From Streptomyces echinoruber (GTDB taxonomy: Bacteria; Actinomycetota; Actinomycetes; Streptomycetales; Streptomycetaceae), in NCBI RefSeq assembly GCF_014651135.1, contig NZ_BMWH01000043.1, positions 1-38,544 on the forward strand: a stretch of 38,544 nucleotides of DNA, written 5' to 3'. The position numbers were made by a program, and so were the translations under genes. This document shows positions 16,144-25,247 of this stretch, piece by piece; position 1 is the stretch's first letter, and each line of letters opens with the position of its first letter. Below the pieces are notes generated by a model that searched no databases, was not told the DNA's origin, and saw only the letters and a program-made list of their open reading frames with translations.

Positions 16144-19100
16144 CGACCGTCCCCCTTAGTGGTTCGTTCGGCGGTGGTGCGGTGGGCGTCGTCGCCCGAG
16201 GCGTTCTCCTCGCGGCCGCGCCGCCAGCCGCGCTGGAGCGAGGCCATCCGGTTGCGTACCTCGTCGGCGTCGCGGTCGGCGGCGGCCGGCCGGTCCTCGA
16301 CGGGCCGGCGCGGACTCTGCCGGAGCTGCGGGGCGAGGCTGGCCTGCCGTACCCGGCGCGGCAGCCCGCCGGTGCCGGACCCGACCCGCGCCGGCGTCCC
16401 CGGTGCGCTCCGGCCGTCGGTGCGGGAGTCATCGGTGCGCTGCGGGTCTTCGGTGCGCTGCGGATCTCCGGTGCCGTGCGGGGCGTTCGGGAGGTCCGCG
16501 GCGCGGCGGGGGCGCCGGGGGAGGTCCGCGGCGGGCTCGGTGCGACCGGAGGCGGAACCGGCGGCGCGCTCGGCGGGCTCGCCGCGGTCCGGCGCGGCCG
16601 GGGGTTCGGCGGGCCGGCCGCGGCGGCCGGCGGGTCCGGTGGCGGGCTCGGTGGCCGGCGGCTCACCGCTCTGCCCGCGGCGGTCGGCGGGGTCGGCCGA
16701 GGTCCGGGCCGGCGGGGTCTCGCCGCGGCGCCGGACCGGCAGCGGCCGGGAGCCGTCCGGCTGCGGGTCGCCCGCCGCCTTCACGGGGTGCCCCTGCGCG
16801 GTGTCGCGCCGGGAGCGGGAGCCGGTGACCGGGCGTCCGTGCGAGCTGACCAGCTTCGGCGTGCGCCGCCGCGGCAGCGGGACCGGTGCGCCGGAACCGT
16901 CGCCCCTGTCGTCGCCGTCGCCCCCGTCGCCCCCGTCGCCCCCGTCGCCGCCGGACGCCGCGGGAGGCTCCTCTCCGCGGCGGCGCGGCGCGCCGGCGTC
17001 CGGGCCGGCCAGGAAGCGGCGCGGGCCGAACAGGCCGCCCCCGTCGCCGTCCTCGTCGTCGAGGACGTCCGAGAAGTCCTCCAGGGCGTCCAGGTCGACC
17101 GGCGCCTCCAGTTCGACCGGCCCGTCCAGCAGGGCGGGCAGCCCGGGGGGAGGGGCGGGGACCCGGGACAGTGCGTTCCGGCGGCTGCCGCGCCGTCCGG
17201 ACTCCCGCGCGGGACGGTCCCGGTCGAGCCGGAAGCCGAGGCCGTTGGTGTCGGGCACGTCGTCCGTCAGCAGCGCGTCGGGGACGAAGACGACGGCGGT
17301 GGTGCCGCCGTACGGGGAGGGCTGCAGGGAGACGCGGACGTTCTGCCGCTGGGCGAGCCGGCTGACCACGAACAGGCCGAGCCGGTCGGTGTCGGACAGC
17401 TGGAACTCGGGGGTCTCGGCCAGGCGCAGGTTGGCGTCCAGCAGCGCCTCGGCCGCCATGCCGAGGCCGCGGTCGTGGATCTCCAGGGTGAAGCCGTTGG
17501 CGACGCGTTCGCCGAGGACCTGCACGGCGGTGTGCGGCGGCGAGAACACCGTGGCGTTCTCGAGCAGTTCGGCCAGCAGGTGGGTGAGGTCGGCGACGGC
17601 CGGGCCGGTGACCGCGATCCGGGGCAGGCGGCGCACCTCGATGCGCTCGTAGTCCTCGACCTCGGCCACGGCGGCGCGCACGACGTCCATGAGCTGCACC
17701 GGCCTGCGCCACTGCCGGGAGGGGGCCGCGCCGGAGAGGATCACCAGGCCCTCGGCGTGCCGGCGCATGCGGGTGGTGAGGTGGTCCAGGCGGAAGAGGT
17801 CGGCCAGTTCCTCGGGGTCCTCGGTGCGGCGCTCCATGGCGTCGAGGAGGGTGAGCTGCTTGTGCAGCAGGACCTGGCTGCGGCGGGCGAGGTTGACGAA
17901 CACCTCGGAGACGCCGGCGCGCAGCTCGGCCTGTTTGACGGCGGCCTCGACGGCGGCGCGCTGGAGGGTGTTGAGGGCCTGGCCGACCTCGCCGATCTCG
18001 TTGCGGTCGTACTCCAGGCGCGGCACCTCGGTCTCCACGTCGACCTGTTCGCCGGCGGAAAGGCGGCGCATGACGGCGGGCAGGCGCACGCCGGACGCCT
18101 CGTGCGCCTCCCGGCGCAGCTGCCTGAGGTCGCGGACGAGGCCGCGGCCGATGCGGACGGACACCAGCAGGGACAGCACCACGGCGGCGAGCCCGATGAC
18201 GCCGGCCACGGCCGCCTTGGCGATGACGGTCACGGCCACGGGGTGGACGCGGTCCTGGTAGCGGTCGCCGGCCTGGTCGTCGAGGGCGCGCAGTTCGTCG
18301 AGGGTGTGGGCGGCGGCCTTGTCCCAGCTGCGTGCGGTGACCTCGCGGGGGGTGCCGGAGGAGGTGGCGAGGACCGCGCGCTCGGCCGCGCGCAGAGGGG
18401 CCGTGGTGGCGTTCTTCCAGAAGCTCTCGTAGCGTTCGCGCTCCGACGCCGGCAGCAGGGGCAGGGCGATGTCGTACAGGAGGGTGCGCTGGGCGATCAG
18501 GTCGGAGACGTCGCGGACCTCGTCGCGAGTGAGGGTGCCGACCACCAGGGCGGAGCCGAGCAGGGCGTCCTCACGGGAGAGGAACTCGCGGGCCCGGTTG
18601 ACGTTGACCAGGGCCCGGGCCTCCTTGTCCATCTCCACGCTGTCCACGCCGTCGAGGGCGGCCAGCAGGGTGTAGCAGGGGTCGACCAGGCGGTCGTACA
18701 GGTCGAGGGCCTGGGCGCGGGTGACGGTGCCGTCCTGGACGCTGCCGCGCAGGGTGTCGATGCCCTCGAAGGCGTCCAGGAGCGTGGTGAGGTGCCTGGC
18801 GTCGTCCTCGTCCAGCGCGTCGCGCACGTCCGGCTTCCTCGCGTTCCCGCGGATCTCGGCCATCGCCCGGTCCGTGACCGTCCGGGTGCGGCGCAGCGCG
18901 GTCCAGGCGTCGGAGGAGCGCGGATCGGCGAGGTAGACCAGGCTCTGGCGGCGCTCCTGCTGCAGGGCGCGGACCGCGTCCTCGGCGGGGTAGCCGAGCT
19001 GTTCGACGACCGACGTCACCGCGAACAGCCGGGTGACCTCCTGGCCGGTGAGGACCGCGGCGAAGGCCCAGATGACGGTCAGGGACACCAGCGGCACGAG

Positions 19101-19148
19101 GAGCAGCGCCACGATCTTCCGGCGGATGGACTTCCCGCGAAAGCGCAT
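16140..19148 (-). CDS. cvnA: conservon membrane sensor histidine kinase CvnA
   Basis: First gene of the conservon, 1002 aa. Order: a membrane helix at about residues 10-33, an extracellular nitrate/nitrite-sensing-type helical domain (about 35-305), a second helix (about 310-330), a HAMP-like region, a helical segment with NLARRSQVLLHKQL, and a GHKL ATPase domain with N box ELLENATVFSPP (about 529) and G box DRGLGM (about 558). The C-terminal third is a disordered Pro/Arg/Glu-rich tail with a GGD repeat encoded by 9-bp units near 16917-16950. GGGGGAGG lies 2 nt before the ATG. The classical kinase HisKA domain is not evident, as in other CvnA proteins, so signalling may run through CvnB-D. 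Confidence 0.93.
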   Translation of the reverse strand: MRFRGKSIRRKIVALLLVPLVSLTVIWAFAAVLTGQEVTRLFAVTSVVEQLGYPAEDAVRALQQERRQSLVYLADPRSSDAWTALRRTRTVTDRAMAEIRGNARKPDVRDALDEDDARHLTTLLDAFEGIDTLRGSVQDGTVTRAQALDLYDRLVDPCYTLLAALDGVDSVEMDKEARALVNVNRAREFLSREDALLGSALVVGTLTRDEVRDVSDLIAQRTLLYDIALPLLPASERERYESFWKNATTAPLRAAERAVLATSSGTPREVTARSWDKAAAHTLDELRALDDQAGDRYQDRVHPVAVTVIAKAAVAGVIGLAAVVLSLLVSVRIGRGLVRDLRQLRREAHEASGVRLPAVMRRLSAGEQVDVETEVPRLEYDRNEIGEVGQALNTLQRAAVEAAVKQAELRAGVSEVFVNLARRSQVLLHKQLTLLDAMERRTEDPEELADLFRLDHLTTRMRRHAEGLVILSGAAPSRQWRRPVQLMDVVRAAVAEVEDYERIEVRRLPRIAVTGPAVADLTHLLAELLENATVFSPPHTAVQVLGERVANGFTLEIHDRGLGMAAEALLDANLRLAETPEFQLSDTDRLGLFVVSRLAQRQNVRVSLQPSPYGGTTAVVFVPDALLTDDVPDTNGLGFRLDRDRPARESGRRGSRRNALSRVPAPPPGLPALLDGPVELEAPVDLDALEDFSDVLDDEDGDGGGLFGPRRFLAGPDAGAPRRRGEEPPAASGGDGGDGGDGGDGDDRGDGSGAPVPLPRRRTPKLVSSHGRPVTGSRSRRDTAQGHPVKAAGDPQPDGSRPLPVRRRGETPPARTSADPADRRGQSGEPPATEPATGPAGRRGRPAEPPAAPDRGEPAERAAGSASGRTEPAADLPRRPRRAADLPNAPHGTGDPQRTEDPQRTDDSRTDGRSAPGTPARVGSGTGGLPRRVRQASLAPQLRQSPRRPVEDRPAAADRDADEVRNRMASLQRGWRRGREENASGDDAHRTTAERTTKGDGR

Positions 19149-19577
19149 GGCCTCCCCCAGCTCGCCCCCGCGGCAGGGGGCACACGTGCGTCAGCAAACG
19201 GCGCGAGCCTACTACTGACGCCCGGATAACTCGAAGACCTGTCCGGAAGCTGAACTTCCGCGCGGGAGGCGGGAGATGCCGGGCCGCCGGGTATGACGGG
19301 GCATCAACCTCCCGGGCCGGCGGGCGGCCGAGGGGCCACACGGGAGCGGCGGACACGGGTGGTTGGCCGATTCTTTTCCCGGCCCGGGATCTTTTGGATC
19401 TTTTTTGGGAATCTTCGGCGTGCGCCGTTCGTCCATCTCTACGGGAGATGAAGGCGAAATGGGCCACAGGAGCCGCGTCGGGCAACTGGGCCGCGTACGG
19501 CGGCACGAGCCGGGCACCCAAGGGGAGTCGGGGTTCTCGAAGGCCCGGTGAGTGGTCCTGTGGTGGTGGGGAGTGAC
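19149..19577. other. divergent intergenic region between cvnA and a small membrane protein gene
   Basis: No gene seen. The cvnA promoter must lie here; minus-strand TAGGCT (19206-19211) is a possible -10 without a good -35. An unusual T-rich tract (about 19371-19416) has two GGATCTTTT copies and a TCCCGG-C-CCGGGA palindrome (19377-19389). A CATCTC/GAGATG hairpin (19434-19450) lies further right. These may serve the plus-strand gene. Confidence 0.4.
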
Positions 19578-20180
19578 ATGGCGATGGGCACGGCGGAGCG
19601 GCGCGAGGCACCCGGCGGGGAACGGGTGACGCGTGGGACGGCGGAGCGGGGCGCCGCGGTCGCGGAGCACGCGGAGCACGCACCCGCGGAGTACGCGAAC
19701 TCGGAGTACGCACACGCGGAGTACGGGGACGCGGCGCACGCCGGAGTCGATGCGGGCGGCCGGCCGGCGGCCGCCGAGGAGCAGGCGCGGATCAGGCCGT
19801 TGTGGGTGGAGGAGCCGGCGCGCCGGCATCCGCTGCCGGATCCGGTGCGCACGGCGGCCGTGCGGGCCGTGCTGATCATCGCCGTGACGCTGATTCAGGC
19901 GACGGTGGCGTTCCTGTGCACCATGGCGGGCTCCTGGCTGGCGTTCCCGATGGTGCTCAGCAGCGTCGTCAGCACCGTGGTGGCCACCTGGGCCGTGCTG
20001 GACGTCTGGGTGACCCGCCAGGTGTGGAGCCAGCGTCACGGCGTGGTGACCGAGCCCAGCAGCGCCGCGCGGGCCCTGCGGCGCGAGCGGCGCCGCGCCC
20101 GTCGGCGGGCACGGGCCGAGGCGCGGGCGCAGGAGCGGATACGCCGGCGGGGCAGGGCCGGGCAGTTGTCGCACTCCTGA
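19578..20180 (+). CDS. hypothetical two-helix membrane protein with repetitive N-terminus
   Basis: A 200-aa protein of unknown family. Residues about 24-60 are low complexity with AEH/AEY repeats (from 15-bp DNA repeats near 19660-19735). Two membrane helices follow at about residues 95-118 and 124-146, then a strongly basic tail rich in arginine and ending RAGQLSHS. This topology suggests a membrane anchor with a cytoplasmic, possibly nucleic-acid-binding tail, but that is inference. The ATG at 19578 has GGGGAG 4 nt upstream; a GTG at 19548 in the same frame has none. It converges on the SMC-like gene. Confidence 0.72.
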   Translation: MAMGTAERREAPGGERVTRGTAERGAAVAEHAEHAPAEYANSEYAHAEYGDAAHAGVDAGGRPAAAEEQARIRPLWVEEPARRHPLPDPVRTAAVRAVLIIAVTLIQATVAFLCTMAGSWLAFPMVLSSVVSTVVATWAVLDVWVTRQVWSQRHGVVTEPSSAARALRRERRRARRRARAEARAQERIRRRGRAGQLSHS

Positions 20181-20209
20181 CGCCCGTCGGACGCCGCCCC
20201 GCGTGACGC

Positions 20210-20262
20210 GCACGGTGCCGCCGTCGCGGCGCCGGCCGGCGAGCCGGAGGCGCGCACCGTGC
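20210..20262. terminator. hairpin after the small membrane protein gene
   Basis: GCACGGTGC (20210-20218) pairs perfectly with GCACCGTGC (20254-20262); the inner GC-rich 35 nt can also fold. It begins 30 nt after the stop of the plus-strand gene. There is no T run. Confidence 0.5.
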
Positions 20263-20345
20263 CGGTCGGGCCGCGAGTCCGGCTTCGGCGCAGCACGGCA
20301 CCGGGCGCGCGGTGTGGGCGGTGCGGCCGGTGCGGCCGCCCTCCG

Positions 20346-20392
20346 GCGGCCCGGGCGTCCGCGGACGACCGGCCCGCGCACGCCCGGGCCGC
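20346..20392. terminator. 13-bp perfect hairpin after the SMC-like gene
   Basis: GCGGCCCGGGCGT (20346-20358) pairs perfectly with ACGCCCGGGCCGC (20380-20392). It lies about 58 nt downstream of the stop of the minus-strand SMC-like gene and probably terminates that operon. There is no T run. Confidence 0.6.
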
Positions 20393-20449
20393 AGGCCGGC
20401 CGTCCGCGGCGGGAAGTGCGCGAGTCGGCCGCAGGAGGACGCCTCCTGA

Positions 20450-23400
20450 TCACGCGGTCGGCGCGGGCCGTTTGAACATCCGTGTCGCCGTGATCTCGCT
20501 GTGCACGGCCTCGCCGGCCGGAGTCGGCTGCGGCAGCCCCGGCCGGAGGTGCTCCTCCACCCGGATGTATTTCAGCCCGGCCCTCAGGTCGGCGTCGTTG
20601 CGCAACCGGATGACCAGCGGGAACTCGGCCAGCGCGGTGGTGTCGAACAGACCCGTGGTGTACAGCAGCTGCACGCCGAGCGCGTCGGCGACGGCCCGCT
20701 GCAGCTCCAGCAGGTAGGTGGCGTTGGCGCGGCCGATCGGGTTGTCCAGGAACAGCGTGCCGGCGTGCCGGTGCCGGTCCCGGCCGCGGTCGTTGCTGCG
20801 CAGCGCGGCCATGGTGCAGTACAGGGCGATGGCGGCGGTGAGCAGCTGGCCGCCGGAGAACACGTCGCCCATCTGCCCGACGGGCACGCGCTCGGCGCGC
20901 AGCACCGCGTCCGGCTTGAGGATCTCCACCGCGACGCCCTTGGGCTGCAGCGCCGCCGCCACGCCGCGCAGCAGCAGGGTCATGCCGTCGCGCCGCAGGT
21001 CGGAGTTCTTCTTCACGGCGGCGCGGGTCGCCTCGTCGATGACCTCGCCGAGCCGCTCGGTGAGCGTGGCCGGGTCCGGTTCCTCGAAGCGGATGCGCAG
21101 GAACTCCTGCCCGGACCACTCCCCCAGCCCCTCCGGCAGCCGCGACAGCCGCTGGGCGGAGCGCAGGGTGGCCAGCGCGGACTCCACCAGGCCGCGCAGC
21201 CGGTCCACGATCGAGTCGCGGTTGCGCTCCAGCTGTTCCAACTCGTCGGTGAGGACGCGCAGCCGGGGCGCGAAGGCCTCGGCCCACCGCTGCGCGTGCT
21301 CGGGCAGCGCGGAGGCGGGCAGTTCGCGGATCTGCTGCCGGGCGGGGGTGCGGACATGCTCGTAGCGGGCGGAGTTGGCGTGCCGGACCAGGACGTCACT
21401 GGCCTCGCGGACGGCGGCCTCGGCTGCGGACAGGTCGGTGGCGCAGCCGCGCAGCGACCGGCGGGCCTCGGCGCCGGCCTGCCGGGCCTCCTCCAGGGTG
21501 CCGGGGTAGGGCTCCGGGTCCGCCTCGTCCTCGTCCGCGTGGTCGCGCAGCAGGTCGCGGAGCATGGCGGCGATCTCGTCGAAGCCGCCCGCCGCGTCCT
21601 CGGCCGCGCGGTGCGCCTGGAGCAGCTCGCTGTACGCCTCCCGGGCCTGGTCCAACGCCTCGGTGGCGGAGGCGAGTTCGGCCTGCGCGGTGCGCAGCAG
21701 GGCCTGGGCGTGGTCGGCGTCGCGCGGCACCATGTCCGCGGGCAGCTCGGTGTGCGCCTCGCCGTCCTCGGGTGCGTGCCGCTCGGCCTCGCCGCGCAGC
21801 CGGCCGAGCTGCTCGCTGGCGTTCTGCATGCGCGCCTCCAGCGTGTGCACCAGCTCCTCGGCACGGGCGGCGGCCGCCTGCCGGGACGGGCCGTCGGCGC
21901 CGTCGGGCGAGGCGAGGAGCTGCTCCGCGCGGGTGCGGACCTTGTTGCTGAGCCGGTCCAGTTCGGCCCGCGCCGCGCTCTCGTCGCTCTCCGCGCGGGC
22001 CTGCTCGGCGCGCAGGTCGGCACCGACGCCGACCTTCTCGTACACCTGGGAGGCGGTGCGGTAGGCCTCGCGCAGGGCGGGCAGGGACGCCTTGGGCGCG
22101 TCGGCGTCGTCGACCGGTACGTCGTCGGGGGCGCCCGCGATCTCGGAGCGCTCGGCGCGCAGCGTGCGCGCGGTGCGGCGGGCGTCGTCGGCGGCGCGCT
22201 GGGCGGCGCGCCGGTCCTCGTCGGCGGCGCGGGCGCGTTCCAGGCAGGTCTGGGCGCGGGCCTCGGCCTCGGCGGCCTCGTCGGCGAGCTCCCGCAGCTT
22301 CGCCTGCCAGGCGGCGCGTTCACGCAGCCGGAAGGCGAGCCCGGCCAGGGCGTCGGCGGCACGCCGGGCCTTCTGCGCGGCCTCCTGCTTCTCGTCGCGC
22401 ACCCGCGCCGCCTCGGCGGCGGCCTCCTCGGCCTCCGCGCGCGCGGTGCGCGCCTCGGCGAGCTCGGCCTCGGCCTCCTCGGCGAAGGCGCGCGCCTCCT
22501 CGGCGGCGCGGGCCAGTTCGGCGAGCCGCCCCGCCGGGCAGTCGGCGCGCCAGGACGCCAGCCGGGCCGCGAGCTCCCGGTCCTTGCCCAGCCGGGCGGC
22601 GAGCCGGCGGATCTCCTCGTCGCGGGCGGTGGCCCGCTCGCGCAGCGCCTGCCGCTCCTCGTCGGCGGCGTGCTCGTCGTGCATCGCCGGGTTCGGCGGG
22701 ACGAGGAACACCTCCCCCGGGGTGGCGTCCTCGGCGGGGGTCGGCGCGAGCAGGGCGGCGGCGGTGCCGACGGCGACCGCGGAGCGCGGCAGCAGGGCGG
22801 CGTCGGTGAGCACCTGGCGGGCCCGCGCGTGCGTGTCCGGGTCGGTGATGATCACGCCGTCGACCAGTTCGGGCCGGGCGGCGAGCACGCGTGCGTGGTC
22901 GGCGGGGTCGACGGCCTGGGCGAGGTAGCGCCAGCCGGGCAGCGCCGGGATGCCGTGCTCGCCCAGGTACTCGACGGTGGCCAGCACGTCCGGGCCCGGC
23001 GGCAGCAGCCCGCCGTCGCCGAGCGCGCCGAGGATGCGGGCGTCGTCGGCGGCGGCGGTGCGCAGCTCGAACAGCTGGCGCTCGGCGGAGGAGATCGCCT
23101 CTTCGAGCAGGGCGCGCAACTCGTCGGCGAAACGGTCGAGTTCCGCGGCGGTGAGGGGGCCCTCGGACCGGGGGCGCGCGGTCCGGCCGGCCGCTCCCCC
23201 GCCGGCGGGCCCGCCCGGGTCCGGGGCGGCGGCCGCGGCGGTGCCCGCCCGCCCGCCGGAGGCGGTGGCGGCGCCGTCCCGCGTGCGCTGTCCCGGCACT
23301 CCGGCGTGCCCGGCGCCGGAGGATCCCGGCAGGCTCAGCAGTTCCGCCAGCCGCTCCTCGGCGGCCAGCGCCTCGGCGGTGCGGTACTCGGCCTCGTAGG

Positions 23401-25168
23401 CGCGCTGCGCGGCCGTGGCGGCGTCCGCCGCGCGGGCCGCGGTCAGTTCGGCCCGCGACTCGGCGGCGGCCGCCTCCCGGGCGCGGTCGGCGGCCCTGCG
23501 GGCGGCCTCGCGGGCCGTGTCCCAGGCGGCGACGGCGGTCTTCTCGGCGTCGCTCGCGGCGAGGGCGGCGCGGGCCGGGTCGGCGTCGGGAGCGCTGTCG
23601 TCGAGCCAGCCGGCGCGGACCGCCTCGGCGGTCTCCTGCTCGACCTCGGCCAGCCGCTGGCGCAGGTGCTGGGCCTCGCTGCGGGCGCGCTGGGCCTCGG
23701 TGGCGGCGGCGGTGGAGTCGCGGTAGGCGGAGTCACTGGCCTCCTGCAGGGCGGCGGAGCGCTCCTCCTGCTCGTTGGCGAGGGTCTCGGCGTCCTCGGC
23801 GGCCGCGTGCAGGGCCCGTACGAGGTCCACGGCGGCCTTGGTGCGGGCGGCGAGCGCCGGGGCGGCGTCCCGTTCGGCCTCCTGGATCGCGGCGGAGACG
23901 CGTGCGACGCGGTCGGCGGCGGCGCGGTGGCGCAGCACGGCCTCGGCGGCCTGCCAGGCGGCGTGCAGGGTGCGCGCGTCGGCCAGCTCCCGCTTCTGCG
24001 CGGCGGCGGCCTTCTCGGCGGCGGCCAGGGCCAGGGAGGCGTTGCGGTAGGCGAGTTCGGCCGCGATCAGCGCGGCCCGCTCGCGCGCGCCTTCCGACTG
24101 GGTGACGGTGTGGGCGGCGGCGGTGACCCGCTGGGCGAGGTCGGCGGCCCGTCCGCGCTCCTGCGCCGCCCGGGCGGACAGCCGCCGGGCCAGCGTCCGG
24201 GTGCGGCGCTCGGCGGCGGCGTGGATCTCCCGCGCGCGGGTGCGGGCGTCGGCGGCCTGGACGATCCGCCCGAGCAGGTCCACGGACCCGGCGGTGAAGT
24301 CGCGTTCGGCGATCAGCTCGGCGCGCCGGCCGAGTTTGCCGGCGAAGCCGCTGACGAGGTCGGCGAGGCCGTCGGTGTCCCGGGTGTCGGTGACGGCGCG
24401 CAGCAGCAGGTCGGTGAAGTCGGAGTCCTTCTTGACCGCGAACAGGCCGGCCGCCTCGCCCTCGTCGGCGTTCATCTCCCGCTGGTAGCGGAAGAGTTCG
24501 GGGTCGAGGCCGAGGTCGCCGAGGTGCTCGGTCCAGCGTTCGTGGATCTCCTCCCAGTGCACCTCCAGGTGCGGGTAGGCCTTGCCAGCCTCCATGAGCG
24601 CGTCCCGGAAGCCCTTCATGGTGCGCCGCCGTCCCCGCGCGCCCGACTGGCCCTCGGCGGGCGGGCGTACGGCGGTGGACTCGGCGACGGGCAGGTTGTC
24701 CAGGGTGAGGCCGGGCCCGGGCCGGAAGGAGTACCAGGCCTCGGCGAACTTGCGCGGGTCGTTGGAGACCTGCCGCCCGCGCCACTCGCTGACCTTGCCG
24801 ACGACGACGCACTCGCCGGTCTGCGTGTGCATCCACTCCAGCGCCACGTGCCCGCAGTCGTCGGCGAGCAGGAACTTGCGCAGCACGCCGGAGCTGGCGC
24901 CGCCGAGGGTGTTGCGGTGGCCCGGCAGCATCACCGAGAAGATCAGCTTGAGCAGGACGGACTTGCCGCCGCCGTTCTCCAGGAAGAGCACCCCGGCGGG
25001 CGCGGGCCGGCGGGGCGGGCCGATCGGCTCCTCCTCGAAGAACTCCGCCTGCGTGGGGGCGGGATCGGGCACGGGTTCGCCCACTCCCCGCAGGTCGAGC
25101 ACGGTGTCGGCGTAGCGCGCACCGGCCGGCCCGATGGAGTAGAGGCGGACCCGGGACAGCTCGTACAT
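20450..25168 (-). CDS. SMC/MukB-like coiled-coil ATPase (JetC/MksB-like)
   Basis: A 1572-aa protein with split ATPase head and long coiled coils, the build of SMC, MukB and JetC proteins that load on or extrude DNA. The N-terminal head has Walker A LENGGGKS (Lys69). Long Ala/Glu/Arg-rich coiled coils run from about 290 to 590 and 840 to 1360. Between them lie a Gly/Ala/Pro-rich linker (about 615-670) and a compact domain (about 735-830) where a hinge is expected. The C-terminal head has signature FSGGQ (1437-1441) and Walker B TLFLDNP (Asp1475, Asn1476), where SMC proteins usually have Asp-Glu. It is the last gene of a three-gene operon after two proteins sized like MukE/JetB and MukF/JetA. 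Start ATG with GAGAG upstream. Exact family not verified. Confidence 0.85.
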   Translation of the reverse strand: MYELSRVRLYSIGPAGARYADTVLDLRGVGEPVPDPAPTQAEFFEEEPIGPPRRPAPAGVLFLENGGGKSVLLKLIFSVMLPGHRNTLGGASSGVLRKFLLADDCGHVALEWMHTQTGECVVVGKVSEWRGRQVSNDPRKFAEAWYSFRPGPGLTLDNLPVAESTAVRPPAEGQSGARGRRRTMKGFRDALMEAGKAYPHLEVHWEEIHERWTEHLGDLGLDPELFRYQREMNADEGEAAGLFAVKKDSDFTDLLLRAVTDTRDTDGLADLVSGFAGKLGRRAELIAERDFTAGSVDLLGRIVQAADARTRAREIHAAAERRTRTLARRLSARAAQERGRAADLAQRVTAAAHTVTQSEGARERAALIAAELAYRNASLALAAAEKAAAAQKRELADARTLHAAWQAAEAVLRHRAAADRVARVSAAIQEAERDAAPALAARTKAAVDLVRALHAAAEDAETLANEQEERSAALQEASDSAYRDSTAAATEAQRARSEAQHLRQRLAEVEQETAEAVRAGWLDDSAPDADPARAALAASDAEKTAVAAWDTAREAARRAADRAREAAAAESRAELTAARAADAATAAQRAYEAEYRTAEALAAEERLAELLSLPGSSGAGHAGVPGQRTRDGAATASGGRAGTAAAAAPDPGGPAGGGAAGRTARPRSEGPLTAAELDRFADELRALLEEAISSAERQLFELRTAAADDARILGALGDGGLLPPGPDVLATVEYLGEHGIPALPGWRYLAQAVDPADHARVLAARPELVDGVIITDPDTHARARQVLTDAALLPRSAVAVGTAAALLAPTPAEDATPGEVFLVPPNPAMHDEHAADEERQALRERATARDEEIRRLAARLGKDRELAARLASWRADCPAGRLAELARAAEEARAFAEEAEAELAEARTARAEAEEAAAEAARVRDEKQEAAQKARRAADALAGLAFRLRERAAWQAKLRELADEAAEAEARAQTCLERARAADEDRRAAQRAADDARRTARTLRAERSEIAGAPDDVPVDDADAPKASLPALREAYRTASQVYEKVGVGADLRAEQARAESDESAARAELDRLSNKVRTRAEQLLASPDGADGPSRQAAAARAEELVHTLEARMQNASEQLGRLRGEAERHAPEDGEAHTELPADMVPRDADHAQALLRTAQAELASATEALDQAREAYSELLQAHRAAEDAAGGFDEIAAMLRDLLRDHADEDEADPEPYPGTLEEARQAGAEARRSLRGCATDLSAAEAAVREASDVLVRHANSARYEHVRTPARQQIRELPASALPEHAQRWAEAFAPRLRVLTDELEQLERNRDSIVDRLRGLVESALATLRSAQRLSRLPEGLGEWSGQEFLRIRFEEPDPATLTERLGEVIDEATRAAVKKNSDLRRDGMTLLLRGVAAALQPKGVAVEILKPDAVLRAERVPVGQMGDVFSGGQLLTAAIALYCTMAALRSNDRGRDRHRHAGTLFLDNPIGRANATYLLELQRAVADALGVQLLYTTGLFDTTALAEFPLVIRLRNDADLRAGLKYIRVEEHLRPGLPQPTPAGEAVHSEITATRMFKRPAPTA

Positions 25169-25247
25169 GGCGGACTCTCGTCGTCTGGTCTTTCGGAAAC
25201 GTGCAAAGGGACGTGCCGGGCGGAACCGGGCGTCAGGAGGGGAGGCG

